A DNA stretch of 64,000 nt from MR-S7 sp000400995 (GCF_045291395.1 NZ_CP152342.1:3348001-3412000); one strand, 5' to 3'; positions 1 to 9,728 are shown, numbered from the stretch's first letter. Numbers and translations are program-made. Notes: generated by a model not told the origin, from the sequence alone.

Positions 1-741
1 TTCGGCATCGTGCGCGCAGCCGGGCAATACGAGCGGCGCATCGACAACTCTCCTGCCTATATCCGCGACGCCTGCGAGGCTTCGTTGCGCCGCCTCGGCG
101 TGGAGCGCATCGACCTGTACTACTGCCACCGCCGCAACCCGGACGTGCCGATCGAGGACGTCGCAGGCGCATTGGGCGAGCTGGTGGCGGCCGGCAAGGT
201 CGGAGCCATCGGGCTGTCCGAGGTGTCGGTCGAGACGCTGCGGCGCGCCCATGCCGTGCACCCCGTCGCCGCCGTCCAGAGCGAGTATTCCTTGTGGAGC
301 CGCGAACCGGAAACGGGCATGCTGGCCGCCTGCGCCGAGCTGGGAACGGCCTTCGTCGCCTACAGCCCCCTCGGCCGCGCCTTCCTCACGGGCACGCTCG
401 AAGTCGACGCGCTGGCCGACAACGACTTCCGCAAGCACAACCCGCGCTTTTCCGGCGACGCCCAAGCCCACAACCGCCGGCTGGTGGATCAACTGTCCCG
501 GTTCGCCCAGGCACGCGGCCTCAGCAGCGCACAGGTCGCGCTGGCCTGGCTGCTCCACAAGCAGCCCCACGTAATCCCGATTCCGGGCAGCCGCCGCATT
601 CCCCACCTGGAGAGCAATGCGCGCGCTGCCGACGTCCTGCTGGACGCAGGCGCAATGGCCGAGCTGGACCACCTGTTCACCCCCGACAGCGTTGCCGGTG
701 CGCGCTATCCGGACGCGGGCTTCGTGGGCATCGAGACGTGA
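1..741 (+). CDS. Aldo/keto reductase, 3' part (gene runs off the left edge)
   Basis: The frame is open from base 1, so the gene begins upstream of the window. About 246 C-terminal residues are visible. They show the (beta/alpha)8 barrel signatures of NADPH-dependent aldo/keto reductases: RIDLYYCHRRNPDVPIEDV after strand 4, GAIGLSEVS, QSEYSLWSREPE, AYSPLGRAFLTG, and the cofactor-binding end IPGSRRIPHLESNARAAD. The catalytic Asp/Tyr/Lys part lies outside the window. The family reduces aldehydes and ketones with NADPH in the cytoplasm; the substrate cannot be told. The gene converges on the receiver gene, with 12 bp between stops. Confidence 0.9.
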   Translation, partial: FGIVRAAGQYERRIDNSPAYIRDACEASLRRLGVERIDLYYCHRRNPDVPIEDVAGALGELVAAGKVGAIGLSEVSVETLRRAHAVHPVAAVQSEYSLWSREPETGMLAACAELGTAFVAYSPLGRAFLTGTLEVDALADNDFRKHNPRFSGDAQAHNRRLVDQLSRFAQARGLSSAQVALAWLLHKQPHVIPIPGSRRIPHLESNARAADVLLDAGAMAELDHLFTPDSVAGARYPDAGFVGIET

Positions 742-753
742 CCTCGCGCGGCG

Positions 754-1116
754 CTACATCGCCGCGCAGACTTCGAGAAAGCCTTCGATCTCCGTGGACT
801 TGTCGAACACCGCGTCCGCGCCCAGACGCAGGCACCGCTGGCGTATGTCGGCGGTGGCGTAGTTCGTCAGCACCAGCACCTTGCCTGCGCTGAAATCCAG
901 CGCGGTCATGTTCTTCAGCACGTCCAGCCCCGTGCCCTTCTTGAGGAACAGGTCGAGCACGACGACGTCCCACGCCACCGCACTGATCGCCTGCAGCGCG
1001 CTGGCGACGTCGTCCGCGGTGGCAACCACCTCCATGTCCGCCAGCTCTTCCAGGGCAGGTATCAGGGTGGCGCGGATGGTCGAGTTGTCCTCGACAAGTA
1101 GGACCCGGTGAGTCAT
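754..1116 (-). CDS. Stand-alone CheY-like response regulator receiver
   Basis: A 120-residue protein that is a single receiver domain. It begins THRVLLVEDNSTIR, has acidic residue D10, the phosphoacceptor D55 in VVVLDLFLKK, a Thr/Asn pair at 84-85 in VLTNYA, and the conserved Lys106 in VFDKS. There is no output domain, so it must act through protein contacts, as CheY or Spo0F do. No histidine kinase lies beside it; the next intact genes are metabolic. The start gives a standard receiver N-terminus. Confidence 0.85.
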   Translation of the reverse strand: MTHRVLLVEDNSTIRATLIPALEELADMEVVATADDVASALQAISAVAWDVVVLDLFLKKGTGLDVLKNMTALDFSAGKVLVLTNYATADIRQRCLRLGADAVFDKSTEIEGFLEVCAAM

Positions 1117-1147
1117 GTGAGGCGGATGGGGCTGCGATGCTCCAAAC

Positions 1148-1195
1148 CTAATGCATCACCGCCCCGGTGATGTAGGAAGCCGCCGCATGCGGGGC
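1148..1195 (-). pseudogene. Fossil C-terminus of a short-chain dehydrogenase
   Basis: On the minus strand one frame reads AAASYITGAVMH then stop. This matches the C-terminal signature of SDR-family dehydrogenases (ASYITGAV.HVDGG), cut short. No upstream SDR coding sequence continues from it. The stretch also forms a CATCACC/GGTGATG inverted repeat, which could be mistaken for a terminator. This is a motif-level call on very few residues. Confidence 0.4.
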
Positions 1196-1201
1196 CCGCC
1201 T

Positions 1202-1320
1202 TCAGGCTACGGCGTCCGGCAGGCTCGCCATGTCGATCACGAAGCGGTGGCGCACGTTCCCACCCACACGCTCGAAGCGCCCTGATGATCTGGTGCACGC
1301 GCAGCAGCCCAGCATCTTCT
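1202..1320 (-). pseudogene. Fossil C-terminus of a zinc-type alcohol dehydrogenase
   Basis: The minus strand reads GRFERVGGNVRHRFVIDMASL then a few residues and a stop. This resembles the end of YahK/AdhA-like zinc alcohol dehydrogenases (..V.YRFVIDMA.L). The rest of the gene is absent. Together with the SDR fossil just below, it suggests that deletions fused two unrelated gene ends here before or while the neighbouring catabolic cluster arrived. Confidence 0.45.
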
Positions 1321-1326
1321 ACAGGA

Positions 1327-2324
1327 TCAGGTAATTGTCAGCCGGGCCGACTGGATGACCTTGCTCCATTTCTCGACCTCGGCCCGTTGAAATCTCTGCG
1401 CCTCCTGAGGCGTCATCGGCGTAACCTCCATGCCCAGGGTAGCGAAGCGCTCACGCGTTCCCGGCTGGCGGAGGGCGGATACCGCGGCTTCGTTCAGGCG
1501 CGCGACCATGGGTGCGGGCAGCCGGGCGGGTCCGAACAGTGCTTGCCAGGAAGTGACCTCGAAATCCGGAAAACCCGACTCCGCCACCGTGGGAATGGAC
1601 GACCATGCGTTCAGCCGGCGTGCCGAGGTGATGGCCAGTGCACGGATGCGCCCGCTGGCCAATTGCGGGGCGGCCACGGCGAGGTTTTCGAAGCTGCACA
1701 GCGTCTCGCCTGCCATCACGGCCTACAGCGCGGGGCCGGCGCCTTTGTAAGGTACGTGCACGGCCTCTACCCCGGCTTGCAGCTTGAACAGTTCCATGCA
1801 CAGGTGCTGTGAGGTGCCGTTGCCCGCTGACGCATAGGAGAGCTTGCTGGACGCTCCTTTCCCGGCACGCACGAGATCGGCCACGCTCTGCCAGGGAGTG
1901 TCGGCGTGCACGATCAGCAGGTTAGGCATGGTGCCCGCGACAGTGATGGGACTGAAGTCCTCCACCATGCGGTAGGGCATGTTCGCGTACAGACTGCCGT
2001 TGATGGCGTGCGAGGCAATGGAGCCTCCACCTATGGTGTAGCCGTCCGGCGCCGATTGCGCGATGGCAGCCGCGCCGATGTTGCCACCCGCTCCCGGCTT
2101 GTTCACTACGACGATGGGCTGCCCCAGCGTCTCGCCCATGTGGGGACCCAGGATGCGCGCCACCGTGTCTGTCCCTCCGCCGGGCGCGTACGGGACGATG
2201 TAGGTGATCGGCCGGTTCGGCCAGGCGCCCCCTGGGCTAGGGCATTCGCCAGAGGCAGGGCTGTGAGCGCGCCAGCCTGTTGCAGCCAGCGGCGGCGCGT
2301 TGGAAAAATGCGCGTGGTGTCCAT
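1327..2324 (-). pseudogene. Bug/TctC-family solute-binding receptor, broken (frameshift plus amber)
   Basis: This encodes a periplasmic receptor of the tripartite tricarboxylate transporter type. The start at 2324 has a GGAGA ribosome site and a signal peptide (RRRWLQQAGALTALPLANALA). The mature part has the family hallmarks VPYAPGGGTDTVARIL, VVNKPGAGGNIGA and YKGAGPAL. Two lesions are visible. A one-base loss in a five-C run at 2228-2232 shifts the frame just after the signal peptide. An in-frame TAG at 1723-1725 replaces the expected Gln (GPAL*AVMAGET). Downstream the frame continues to the natural end. It is the last gene of the leftward catabolic operon. A sequencing error could explain the shift more easily than the amber. 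Confidence 0.8.
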
Positions 2325-2362
2325 CGGAGTCTCCTGTGCTGTGGTGGTGGATGGCGTGGCCG

Positions 2363-3537
2363 CTATCCGTTCGCTTGGAGCCGGCCAGCCCGGGGGTGGG
2401 GGCGCAGCAGCCCTGCATCGACGGCCCCGGGCTCGCTGCAGCCCAGCAGCGCGAGGTCGCGCTCGATCTCCTGCTGCAGGAGGGCCAGGACTGAGCGGAC
2501 GCCGTGCGCACCGCCCACTGCGAGGCCGCACAGCGTGGGCCGGCCCACGAAGACGAACCGCGCGCCCAGCGCCAATGCCTTGAGCACGTCCGTGCCGCGC
2601 CGTATGCCCCCGTCCAGGAAGAGAGGCATGTCGCTTCCAACCGCCTGCGCGATGGCCGGCAACGCATGCAGTGGCGCCACCGCGCCGTCCAACTGCCGGC
2701 CTCCGTGGTTGGAGACGATGAGCGCGTCGGCGCCGAGGGCCGCAGCGCGTTGCGCGTCCTGCGGATGCAGCACGCCCTTGATGACGAGCCGCCCGCTCCA
2801 GTTCTGGCGTAGCCATGCCATGTCGTCCCAGGTGAGGCGGTCGCGCCCCGTGCGGAAGCCCTGGGGGGGTCGACCGTGATGGGTGTGCCGATTTCCTCGT
2901 ACAGGTTGGCAAAGCGCGGCACGCCGCGCGTGGCCAGCGAGCGCAGCAGCACGCCCACGCTCCAGCGCGGATGCAGGATGCCGTCGCACAGCAGGCGCGG
3001 CGTGAGCCGGAACGGAATGTTGAAATCCAGCCGCGCATTGTTTTCGCGGTTGGCCGCCACGCAGGTGTCCATCGTGACCACCAGGGTTTGCACTTGCGCG
3101 GCGCGCAGCCGATGCAGGATGCGTCCAATGCGCTCGCGATCACCCGGGAAATAGGCTTGGTACCAACCGCCCGGCGCGGCTTGCATCAGTTCTTCCAGCG
3201 GCACGCTGGACGAGCCGCTGATGATGAAAGGCACGCCTGCTGCCTGCGCCCCCTGCGCCAGAGCCAGGTCACCGTCGTGCGCCACCAGCGCGGCCAGGCC
3301 GGTGGGGGCCAGCCCCACGGGCATGGCGTATTCCGTCTCCCACAGACGGGTGCGCGTATGGCGTTGGCTGACATCGTTCAGCCCGCGCGGCACGAATTGC
3401 CAGTCCTCAAAAGCCCGGCGGTTCTCTTGCAGCGAGGCTCCATCTTCCGTTCCGCCCAGGACGAAGCCATGCACGCAACGGGGGAGCCGCCGGCGCGCCG
3501 CCCGTTCGTAGTCGGCCGTAGAGAGCAGCATGCTCAT
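2363..3537 (-). pseudogene. FMN-dependent alpha-hydroxyacid dehydrogenase (lactate/mandelate type), frameshifted
   Basis: Members of this family oxidise L-2-hydroxyacids such as L-lactate or (S)-mandelate to 2-oxoacids using FMN. Visible landmarks are PVGLAPTGLAALVAHDGD, ISGSSSVPLEEL, WYQAYFPGDRERIGR, the active-site segment IVSNHGGRQLDGA with its catalytic His, and LFLDGGIRRGTDVLKALALG. The frame changes inside a seven-G run at 2863-2869, where one base appears lost; both halves are otherwise intact. The start at 3537 overlaps the stop of the upstream dehydrogenase by ATGA, implying coupled translation. If the shift is an assembly error, the product is a normal enzyme of about 390 residues. 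Confidence 0.85.
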
Positions 3538-4496
3538 GCGGCACTCCCATGCAGGTCGACCATGGCCGCTGCGTGCAGCCGCCCGTCGAAGAAGTCCAGT
3601 ACGTTCTGAATCGACTCACATGCCATGCGGCGCAGCGCGCCGTCGGTGAACGAAGCGACGTGGGGCGTGGCAACCAAGGCAGGCTCCGCCAGCAGTGGAT
3701 GCCCCGCAGGGACAGGCTCCGTGTCGAACACGTCCGAGCCGACGCCATAGAGTTGCCCGGTGCGCAGCGCCGTGTGCAGGCGGCCTGCGTCCACCACATC
3801 GCCACGCGCCGTGTTGACCAGGATGGCGCCGCGCTTGCAGGCCAGCGGATCCACCAAGCCGCGCGTGGCCTCCGTGGAGGGCACGTGCAGGCTGACCACG
3901 TCTGCCCGTGCCAGCGCCGCATCGAGAGCGGGCGCGAGTTCACAACCCTCTGGCAGCAGCGTGCCCGGCGCGAGGAACGGATCGAAGATGCGCACCGCCA
4001 TGCCAAACCCACGCAGCCGCGCAGCCATGGCACGGCCGATTCGCCCGGCACCCACAACCAGCGCCTGCTTTCCCTCCAGCTCGAAGAAGGGTTGCGAGCC
4101 CGTGCCCTGAACCCACTGACCGGTGGCGACACTGCCGTGGCATTGCGGAATGCGTCGAGCCACGGCCAGCAGCAGCGCCATAGCATGTTCCGCGACGGCG
4201 GAGGCATTGGCTTGCGGCGTGATGGCCAGCACGATGCCGCGCTCCCCCAGCGCTACGGTATCCACGCTGTCGTAGCCTACGCCGTGGCGCGATACGCAGC
4301 GCAGACGCGGCGCAAGGTCCACGTGGGCGCGCTGCAGGGAACGGTAGCGCAACACCACGGCATCTGCCGCTGGCAGCTGCTCTGTGAACTCCGGGTCGTG
4401 TGCGTCGTCAAGACAGGTAAATGTCCAGTCGCTGCGCTCGCGCAGCAGGCGCAGGCCGTCCTCATGCACGGTTTTGGCAATCAGCAGATGGGGCAT
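3534..4496 (-). CDS. D-isomer-specific 2-hydroxyacid dehydrogenase
   Basis: A 320-residue NAD(P)-dependent dehydrogenase of the 2-hydroxyacid/phosphoglycerate dehydrogenase family, which interconverts 2-oxoacids and D-2-hydroxyacids. It shows the dinucleotide fold VVGAGRIGRAMAARL, the catalytic Arg in LVNTARGDVVD, the acid in DVFDTEPVPAGHPL and the catalytic His in TPHVASFTDGALRRM. The start is placed at 4496 (PHLLIAKTVHEDG) because upstream codons have no family similarity. It follows the dehydratase by 11 bp and overlaps the FMN dehydrogenase, so the three probably act in one pathway, reducing or oxidising the keto-acid made by the dehydratase. Confidence 0.9.
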   Translation of the reverse strand: MPHLLIAKTVHEDGLRLLRERSDWTFTCLDDAHDPEFTEQLPAADAVVLRYRSLQRAHVDLAPRLRCVSRHGVGYDSVDTVALGERGIVLAITPQANASAVAEHAMALLLAVARRIPQCHGSVATGQWVQGTGSQPFFELEGKQALVVGAGRIGRAMAARLRGFGMAVRIFDPFLAPGTLLPEGCELAPALDAALARADVVSLHVPSTEATRGLVDPLACKRGAILVNTARGDVVDAGRLHTALRTGQLYGVGSDVFDTEPVPAGHPLLAEPALVATPHVASFTDGALRRMACESIQNVLDFFDGRLHAAAMVDLHGSAA

Positions 4497-4507
4497 GGCT
4501 GCAAGGA

Positions 4508-6253
4508 TCAGTGGATTTCTGGCTCTGCGGTGGGCGCAGTGCCGCAGAGAAAGTCGAAGTCGCAGCCTTTGTCTGCCTGCTGGATGTGCTGCACCACCAG
4601 CTTGCCGTAGCCACGGGAGAAACGCGGCGACGGCGGCTGCCACGCGTCGCGGCGAGCGGTGAGCTCTTCTTCACTCAGGTGTACGTGGAGGGATTGGGCG
4701 GGCACGTCCAGAGTGATCGTGTCTCCGGTGCGGATCAGTGCCAACGGACCGCCGACCCAGCTCTCGGGGGCGACGTGCAGCACGCAGGTGCCGTAGCTGG
4801 TTCCCGACATACGCGCATCCGAGATGCGCACCATGTCCTTCACGCCGCGCAGCAGCAGCTTGCGTGGCAGCGGCATCATGCCCCACTCGGGCATGCCCGG
4901 ACCGCCCAGGGGCCCCGCGTTGCGCAGCACCAGCACGGTGCTCTCGTCCACCTCCAGATCGTCGCGGTCGATCTGCGCAGCCATGTGGTTGTAGTCGTCG
5001 AACACCAGGGCCTTGCCCGTGTGCTTCAGGTAGCGCGGGTCCATGGCTCCGGTCTTGATGACGGCGCCATCGGGCGCGAGGTTTCCCTTGAGCACCACGA
5101 GGCCTCCGTCCGTCTTGACAGGGTTGCCGCGCGCTCGGATCACATCGTCGTTCCAGATCCGTGCGCCCTGCAGGTTCTCTCCCAGCGTGCGCCCGTTGCA
5201 GTTCAAGCAGTCCAGATGCAGCAGATCCTTGAGCTCGGCCAGCAGTGCGGGCAGGCCGCCCGCGTAGTGGAAGTCCTCCATGAGGTAGCCCTGCCCCACC
5301 GGGCGCACGTTGGCCAACACCGGCGTGCGCGCGCTGATGGCGTTGAAGCGCTCCAGCGGAAAGTCCACTCCTGCCCGCCCCGCCATCGCGACCAGATGGA
5401 TGATGGCGTTGGTGGAGCCGCCGTTGGCCATGAGCGCGGTGGCAGCGTTGTCGAAGGCTTCCGGCGTGAGGATGCGGTCCAGGCGCAAGTCTTCCCACAC
5501 CATCTCCACGATGCGCTTGCCGCATTCGCCGGCCATGCGCGCGTGCCCGGAATCAGGAGCCGGGATGCTGGACGCACCTGGTAATGAAACCCCCAGCGCT
5601 TCGCAGATAGCCGCCATGGTGGATGCCGTTCCCATCGTCATGCAGGTACCGTGGCTGCGGGCGATACTGGCCTCCACCTCCGCATGCTCCTCGGCCGTGA
5701 TGCGCCCGGCACGGCGCTCATCCCAGAATTTCCACTGGTCGGAGCCCGATCCCAGTGTCTGCCCACGCCAGCGTGCCGTCAGCATGGGGCCGGCGGGCAG
5801 GAAGATCGTGGGCAGGCCCATGCTGGTCGCACCCATGACGAGTGCCGGAGTGGTCTTGTCGCAACCGCCCAGCAGCACCACGCCATCGATGGGATAGGAG
5901 CGCAGCAGTTCCTCCGTTTCCATCGCCAGCAGGTTGCGGTACATCATCGTGGTCGGCTTCTGAATGGTCTCGGCCAGCGTGATGGCGGGCAGTTCCACGG
6001 GGTAGCCGCCGGCTTGCCACACGCCGCGCTTGACCTGCTCTGCGCGTTCGCGCAGATGGGTATGGCACGGGTTGATATCCGACCACGTGTTGACGATGCC
6101 GATGACGGGCTTGCCCACGAAGTCTTCGCACACCAGCCCGATCTGCATCGTGCGAGAGCGGTGGCCGAAGGCGCGCAGATCCTGGGCGCCGAACCAGCGG
6201 TGGCTGCGCAGGTCTTCGGCTGCCATGCGTTTTGGCACGTCGCGCCCGGTCAT
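4508..6253 (-). CDS. IlvD/Edd-family dehydratase, probably a sugar-acid dehydratase
   Basis: A 581-residue Fe-S dehydratase that removes water from dihydroxyacids or aldonates to give 2-keto-3-deoxy acids. The three cluster ligands expected of the pentonate dehydratase branch are visible: C63 in NTWSDINPCHTHLRE, C131 in LLGGCDKTTPALVMGA, and C204 in HGTCMTMGTASTMAA. The motif NGGSTNAIIHL and the C-terminal SDARMSGTSYGTC are also present. The start at 6253 is chosen because it overlaps the Bug stop by ATGA. The linked dehydrogenases and lactonase favour an aldonate (L-arabonate or xylonate class) over the branched-chain pathway, but the true substrate is inferred. Confidence 0.9.
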   Translation of the reverse strand: MTGRDVPKRMAAEDLRSHRWFGAQDLRAFGHRSRTMQIGLVCEDFVGKPVIGIVNTWSDINPCHTHLRERAEQVKRGVWQAGGYPVELPAITLAETIQKPTTMMYRNLLAMETEELLRSYPIDGVVLLGGCDKTTPALVMGATSMGLPTIFLPAGPMLTARWRGQTLGSGSDQWKFWDERRAGRITAEEHAEVEASIARSHGTCMTMGTASTMAAICEALGVSLPGASSIPAPDSGHARMAGECGKRIVEMVWEDLRLDRILTPEAFDNAATALMANGGSTNAIIHLVAMAGRAGVDFPLERFNAISARTPVLANVRPVGQGYLMEDFHYAGGLPALLAELKDLLHLDCLNCNGRTLGENLQGARIWNDDVIRARGNPVKTDGGLVVLKGNLAPDGAVIKTGAMDPRYLKHTGKALVFDDYNHMAAQIDRDDLEVDESTVLVLRNAGPLGGPGMPEWGMMPLPRKLLLRGVKDMVRISDARMSGTSYGTCVLHVAPESWVGGPLALIRTGDTITLDVPAQSLHVHLSEEELTARRDAWQPPSPRFSRGYGKLVVQHIQQADKGCDFDFLCGTAPTAEPEIH

Positions 6254-7257
6254 TCCTTGATCCCCTGTTCGCAGATGATCCGGCCCCACAGAGCCTCATC
6301 ACGGTTCATGGCTGCCAGCACATCGGCTGGCGTCGAGGTCTTGAGCTGTACGCCCTGGCGCGCCAGGTGCTCCTGCAATTCCTTGTCCTGCCCTACAACC
6401 TGCATGCCCTTGCGCAGGCGCGACAGCACATCTTCGGGCGTCTTCGCGGGCGCCATCAGCGCCAGCCAGAAAACGGCCTCGAAATCGGGCACGCCTGCCG
6501 CTTCCTCCACCGTCGGGAGGTCGGGCAGGATGTCCAGGCGCTGCCGAGTGGTGACGGCGATGCCGCGCGTGCGGCCCGCACGGATCAGCGGCGCCGCCTC
6601 GTTAGCGGCGGAGAACATGGCCTGGATCACGCCCCCCATCAGGTCCTGCGCAGCCGGTGCGCCGCCACGGTAGTGGGCCACCTGCATCTGCACATTCATG
6701 GCGCGCATGAAATATTCGGCTGCCAAATGATTGATGGAACCGGGCCCCGAGGTGCCAATGGCGAACTTCCCGGGGTTGGCACGCAGCAGGGCGAGCAGTT
6801 CTCGCATATTGCGCACGTTGAGCTGCGGATTGACCTGCAAAACGAACGGCGAATTGATCATCATGGAGATGGGCACGAAGTCGCGGCGCGCGTCATAGGC
6901 CACGCTCTTTTGCAAGATCGGATTGATGACGACGGACACCGGCGCCGCATACAGGGTGTACCCGTCCGCCGGCTGGCTGACGAACCAGTTGCTCGCCAGC
7001 GTGGAGGCTGCCCCTCCCTTGTTCTCGATCACGATGGGCTGGCCCAGTTCGCGTGACAAACGGTCCAGCACCGCGCGGCTGGAAACATCGCTCATTCCGC
7101 CCGCCGGATAGGGCACGACGGCTTTGACGGGGCGCGCGGGATAGGGGGCGGCCTGCGCCCAGGCGCTGCTCAGCAAGCCGCTCCCGAGTGGCGCGGCCAC
7201 GCCGGAAGCCGCTGCAGCCCGGATCCAGGCGCGGCGCGAGATTGCATGTGGATGCAT
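6250..7257 (-). CDS. Bug/TctC-family periplasmic solute-binding receptor
   Basis: A 335-residue receptor. A twin-arginine-like signal (SRRAWIRAAAASGVAAPLG) ends near AWAQA. The mature protein has VVPYPAGGMSDVSSRAVLD, IVIENKGGAASTLASNW, GTSGPGSINHLAAEYF and a C-terminal WLALMAPAKTPEDVL. These receptors bind carboxylates and feed TctA/TctB permeases; no tctA or tctB gene is in the window, so it depends on a transporter elsewhere or acts as a sensor. The start at 7257 has GGAGA upstream. It is the first gene of the leftward operon, divergent from the LysR gene at 7597. Confidence 0.9.
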   Translation of the reverse strand: MHPHAISRRAWIRAAAASGVAAPLGSGLLSSAWAQAAPYPARPVKAVVPYPAGGMSDVSSRAVLDRLSRELGQPIVIENKGGAASTLASNWFVSQPADGYTLYAAPVSVVINPILQKSVAYDARRDFVPISMMINSPFVLQVNPQLNVRNMRELLALLRANPGKFAIGTSGPGSINHLAAEYFMRAMNVQMQVAHYRGGAPAAQDLMGGVIQAMFSAANEAAPLIRAGRTRGIAVTTRQRLDILPDLPTVEEAAGVPDFEAVFWLALMAPAKTPEDVLSRLRKGMQVVGQDKELQEHLARQGVQLKTSTPADVLAAMNRDEALWGRIICEQGIKE

Positions 7258-7471
7258 GGTTTTGTCTCCTTGGATATCAATGGATGTCTTCAGCCTGGCG
7301 CATGGGGTCATGGACGAGCAGTGCGTAAGTCCATGGCGGCAGGGATCGCTATGCGGTGCGCACACGCCAATCGCCATGGTGGACACCCCGCTAGCCTGCA
7401 GGCCGTGCCGCGGACGTCGAGGACTGCGCTCAGCAACTGTGCGCCGTCGCTTGAGAATCTGTTCGCCATTC

Positions 7472-7531
7472 ATTGCTCTCGATAAGTTCATATGCGGAAC
7501 CCCGGGCGGGGTCCCGCTCTGCGAGAGCAAT
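7472..7531. promoter_or_regulatory. Nested inverted repeat in the LysR divergent promoter region
   Basis: The 339-bp space between the Bug operon (leftward) and the LysR gene (rightward) contains a perfect 10-bp inverted repeat, ATTGCTCTCG at 7472-7481 and CGAGAGCAAT at 7522-7531. Nested inside is GCGGAACCCCG/CGGGGTCCCGC with one mismatch and a 2-nt centre. It lies 65 bp before the LysR start, where autoregulatory LysR sites usually are. It could be a regulator site or a cruciform. No gene is seen in the rest of this gap. Confidence 0.5.
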
Positions 7532-7596
7532 GTAGGAAAAGCAAAATCATTCGTCCAATATAAAATTGGGCTATGAGTATTACTTAAAAAATATCA

Positions 7597-8525
7597 ATGC
7601 TCGATACGAGATCACTGCGGCATTTCGTGGCCGTGGCGCAGGAATTGCACTTCGGGCGTGCCGCCCGCCGGCTCAATATTTCGCAGCCGCCTCTGTCAAT
7701 CAGCATTCGCCAGTTGGAGGAGCGTATGGGGGCCGCATTGTTCGTGCGCAACCAGCGTTCTGTCGAACTCACCCCGGCCGGGCGCGTGCTGCTGAACAAG
7801 GCATTGCTCATCCTTGAAGAGTTGGAGAACGCGGCCTCGGCCACCCAGGCCGCAGCAAAGGGTTACCACGGCGTGCTGCGCATCGGGTACACCGCAGCAT
7901 CGGCCTATGAGGCCGTTCCCAAGGTCATTGCTGCCTTTCAGCAGCGGTTCCCGCGCGTAGAGCTGGTGCTTCTGGAAATGGTTTCCACAGAGCAAGTCGT
8001 GGCGTTGCGCCAGCAAAGAATCGACTTGGGCGTGCTCAGGCCTGTGCCCATCAAGGCGCCGCTGCGCTCGCACTGCCTTCTGCGCGAGTCCTTGGTGATG
8101 GCTGTGCCGCAATCGCATCCACTGGCGCTGCACGACCGCATCGCACTGGCCGATTGCGACGGCGTGCCCTTCATCGGCTTCGATTTACGCAACGCGCCTT
8201 ATTTCAACTCCATGGTGGAAGAGATCCTGCACCATGCCCGCGTGGCTCCACGGTTCGTGCAACGCGCCACGCAGACGCATGCCGTGGTGGCCATGGTGGC
8301 GGCTGGCTTAGGCGTTGCGCTGGTGCCCGAGACATGTGCGCGCATCCGTATGGAGAATCTGGTGTTCAAGCCCCTGCGGAGCCACCTGCGGTGGGACCCG
8401 AAGTGCACCTCTGCTGGAACCGGGAATCAGACTCCCCGCTGATCGGCAATTTTGTCGAGACTGCGAAATGCGCACTGGAGCCACCAAGCCTTGCCGAACA
8501 TATGGACCATGACCATATTAGCTAG
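7597..8525 (+). pseudogene. LysR-family transcriptional regulator, frameshifted near its end
   Basis: The N-terminal winged helix-turn-helix is clear (LRHFVAVAQELHFGRAARRL, ISQPPLSISIRQLEERMGA, LFVRNQRSVELTPAG), followed by the co-inducer domain (GVLRIGYTAASAYEAVPKV). The frame ends early at 8442, but the next frame continues with the normal LysR end (VHLCWNRESDSPLIGNFVET) to a stop at 8525. A one-base loss around 8397-8400 (GGGACCCG) explains this. If the shift is an error, the product is a normal regulator of about 309 residues. It probably controls the divergent dehydratase operon, with a pathway intermediate as co-inducer. Confidence 0.85.
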
Positions 8526-8558
8526 CAGACGACCGTTCGCTTGGAGGCCAACAGAGAA

Positions 8559-9481
8559 CTACTTTGGAAGGGTTGCGCGATAGTGCTTGGCATGGTGTGC
8601 CAAGATTTCCGCAAATCGCGCCGCCATTGGATTCGAGGCATCTTTGCGCAATGCCATCCAAAGCTCGATGGGCGGGGGCTGGGGGCCCGTGAAACGGCGA
8701 AAAACCACACCATTGACCGGCTGCAGTGACACTGACGCCGGCACCAGCGCCAATGCGATTCCCGCACTCACCAGGGCCATCATGGCCTGATGCTGTACGA
8801 CGTCGTGGGTGCGAGCGGGAACGACATTGTTGCGTCCCATCCAGCCGACCATCAGGTCATGGGCATAGCGCCCGGCGCGGCGGTCGAACATGGCCAGCAT
8901 TTCACCGTGGAGATGCCGCACGTTGACCGATCGCCGGGACGCCAATGGATGCTGCGCCGGGGCAGCCAGAACGTGCGGTTCAGCAAACAGGCAGCGGGCA
9001 TCCAGTCGGGTGTCGGCCACCGGAGGTCGCACCAAGGCAATGTCCAGTTCCTTGCGCAGCAAGGCTGCGATCTGCGCCTCCGAAGGCGCGTGCCACAAGG
9101 AATACAGCACGTCCGGCACCTGTGCGCTGAATTCGCGCAGCAAAGCTGGAACGAGATCAATCGCTGCGACAGCCGTGAATCCGACGGCGATGTGCCCCGC
9201 ATCTTCCCCTTGCCGATCTTGGTGACACGCTGTCGCGCACGGCGTTCTATGGCGAATAGGCGCTCTGATTCTTCTCTCAGGACCTCGCCGGCAGCCGTGA
9301 GTTGCACGCTGCGCTTGTTGCGCTCGAAGAGCAGGGTGTCCAGCTTGGCTTCCAGCTGCTTGATCTGCAGGCTCAAAGGAGGCTGGGACATGTGCAGGCG
9401 CCTCGCCGCCTGCGTGAAGCTCAGCTCCTCGGCCACGACCAGAAAGGACTCCAGCAAACGGAGATCAAGATGCCTACTCAT
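8559..9481 (-). pseudogene. LysR-family transcriptional regulator, frameshifted in the linker
   Basis: The N-terminus is a typical LysR helix-turn-helix (LDLRLLESFLVVAEELSFTQ, MSQPPLSLQIKQLEAKLDTL, LFERNKRSVQLTAAGEVL). At about residue 90 the frame breaks in a short C run at 9206-9209. The other frame resumes with DAGHIAVGFTAVAAIDLVP and the full effector domain to 8559. A one-base loss explains the break. It is divergent from the SMP-30 gene across 247 bp, where I see no further gene, and is the expected regulator of that rightward module. The start is at 9481; upstream in-frame codons look non-coding. Confidence 0.85.
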
Positions 9482-9728
9482 ACAGGTATTGTCTAAATAA
9501 CAGACATAAATAGTATTGGGAATATAAGCCAGCGCTTCCCAGAATAAATGACCTGCCCACCTTTTCCGATATCCCACAAGGCAGGTGGAGACAACGGATG
9601 CGCCTTACCACATGCCCTCCTCTCGAAAGCCTCGAGCCTGCCGCCCGAGCGTTTTCCTCGCACGACTTTCTACTCCACGCCTTCGGCGCGCAGTGCCCTC
9701 TTCCTCTCATCGGCAGGATCCCGCGTCC

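Noticed and set aside
1154..1172. A rho-independent terminator after the receiver gene
   Set aside because: The CATCACC/GGTGATG hairpin has no T tract, lies upstream of the receiver start, and is explained by the SDR C-terminal codons.
1723..3537. A single 604-residue frame that seems to fuse an FMN dehydrogenase with a Bug receptor
   Set aside because: Both families are complete only if each is read through a one-base shift at a homopolymer; the join between them is out-of-frame sequence. It is an artefact of two frameshifts.
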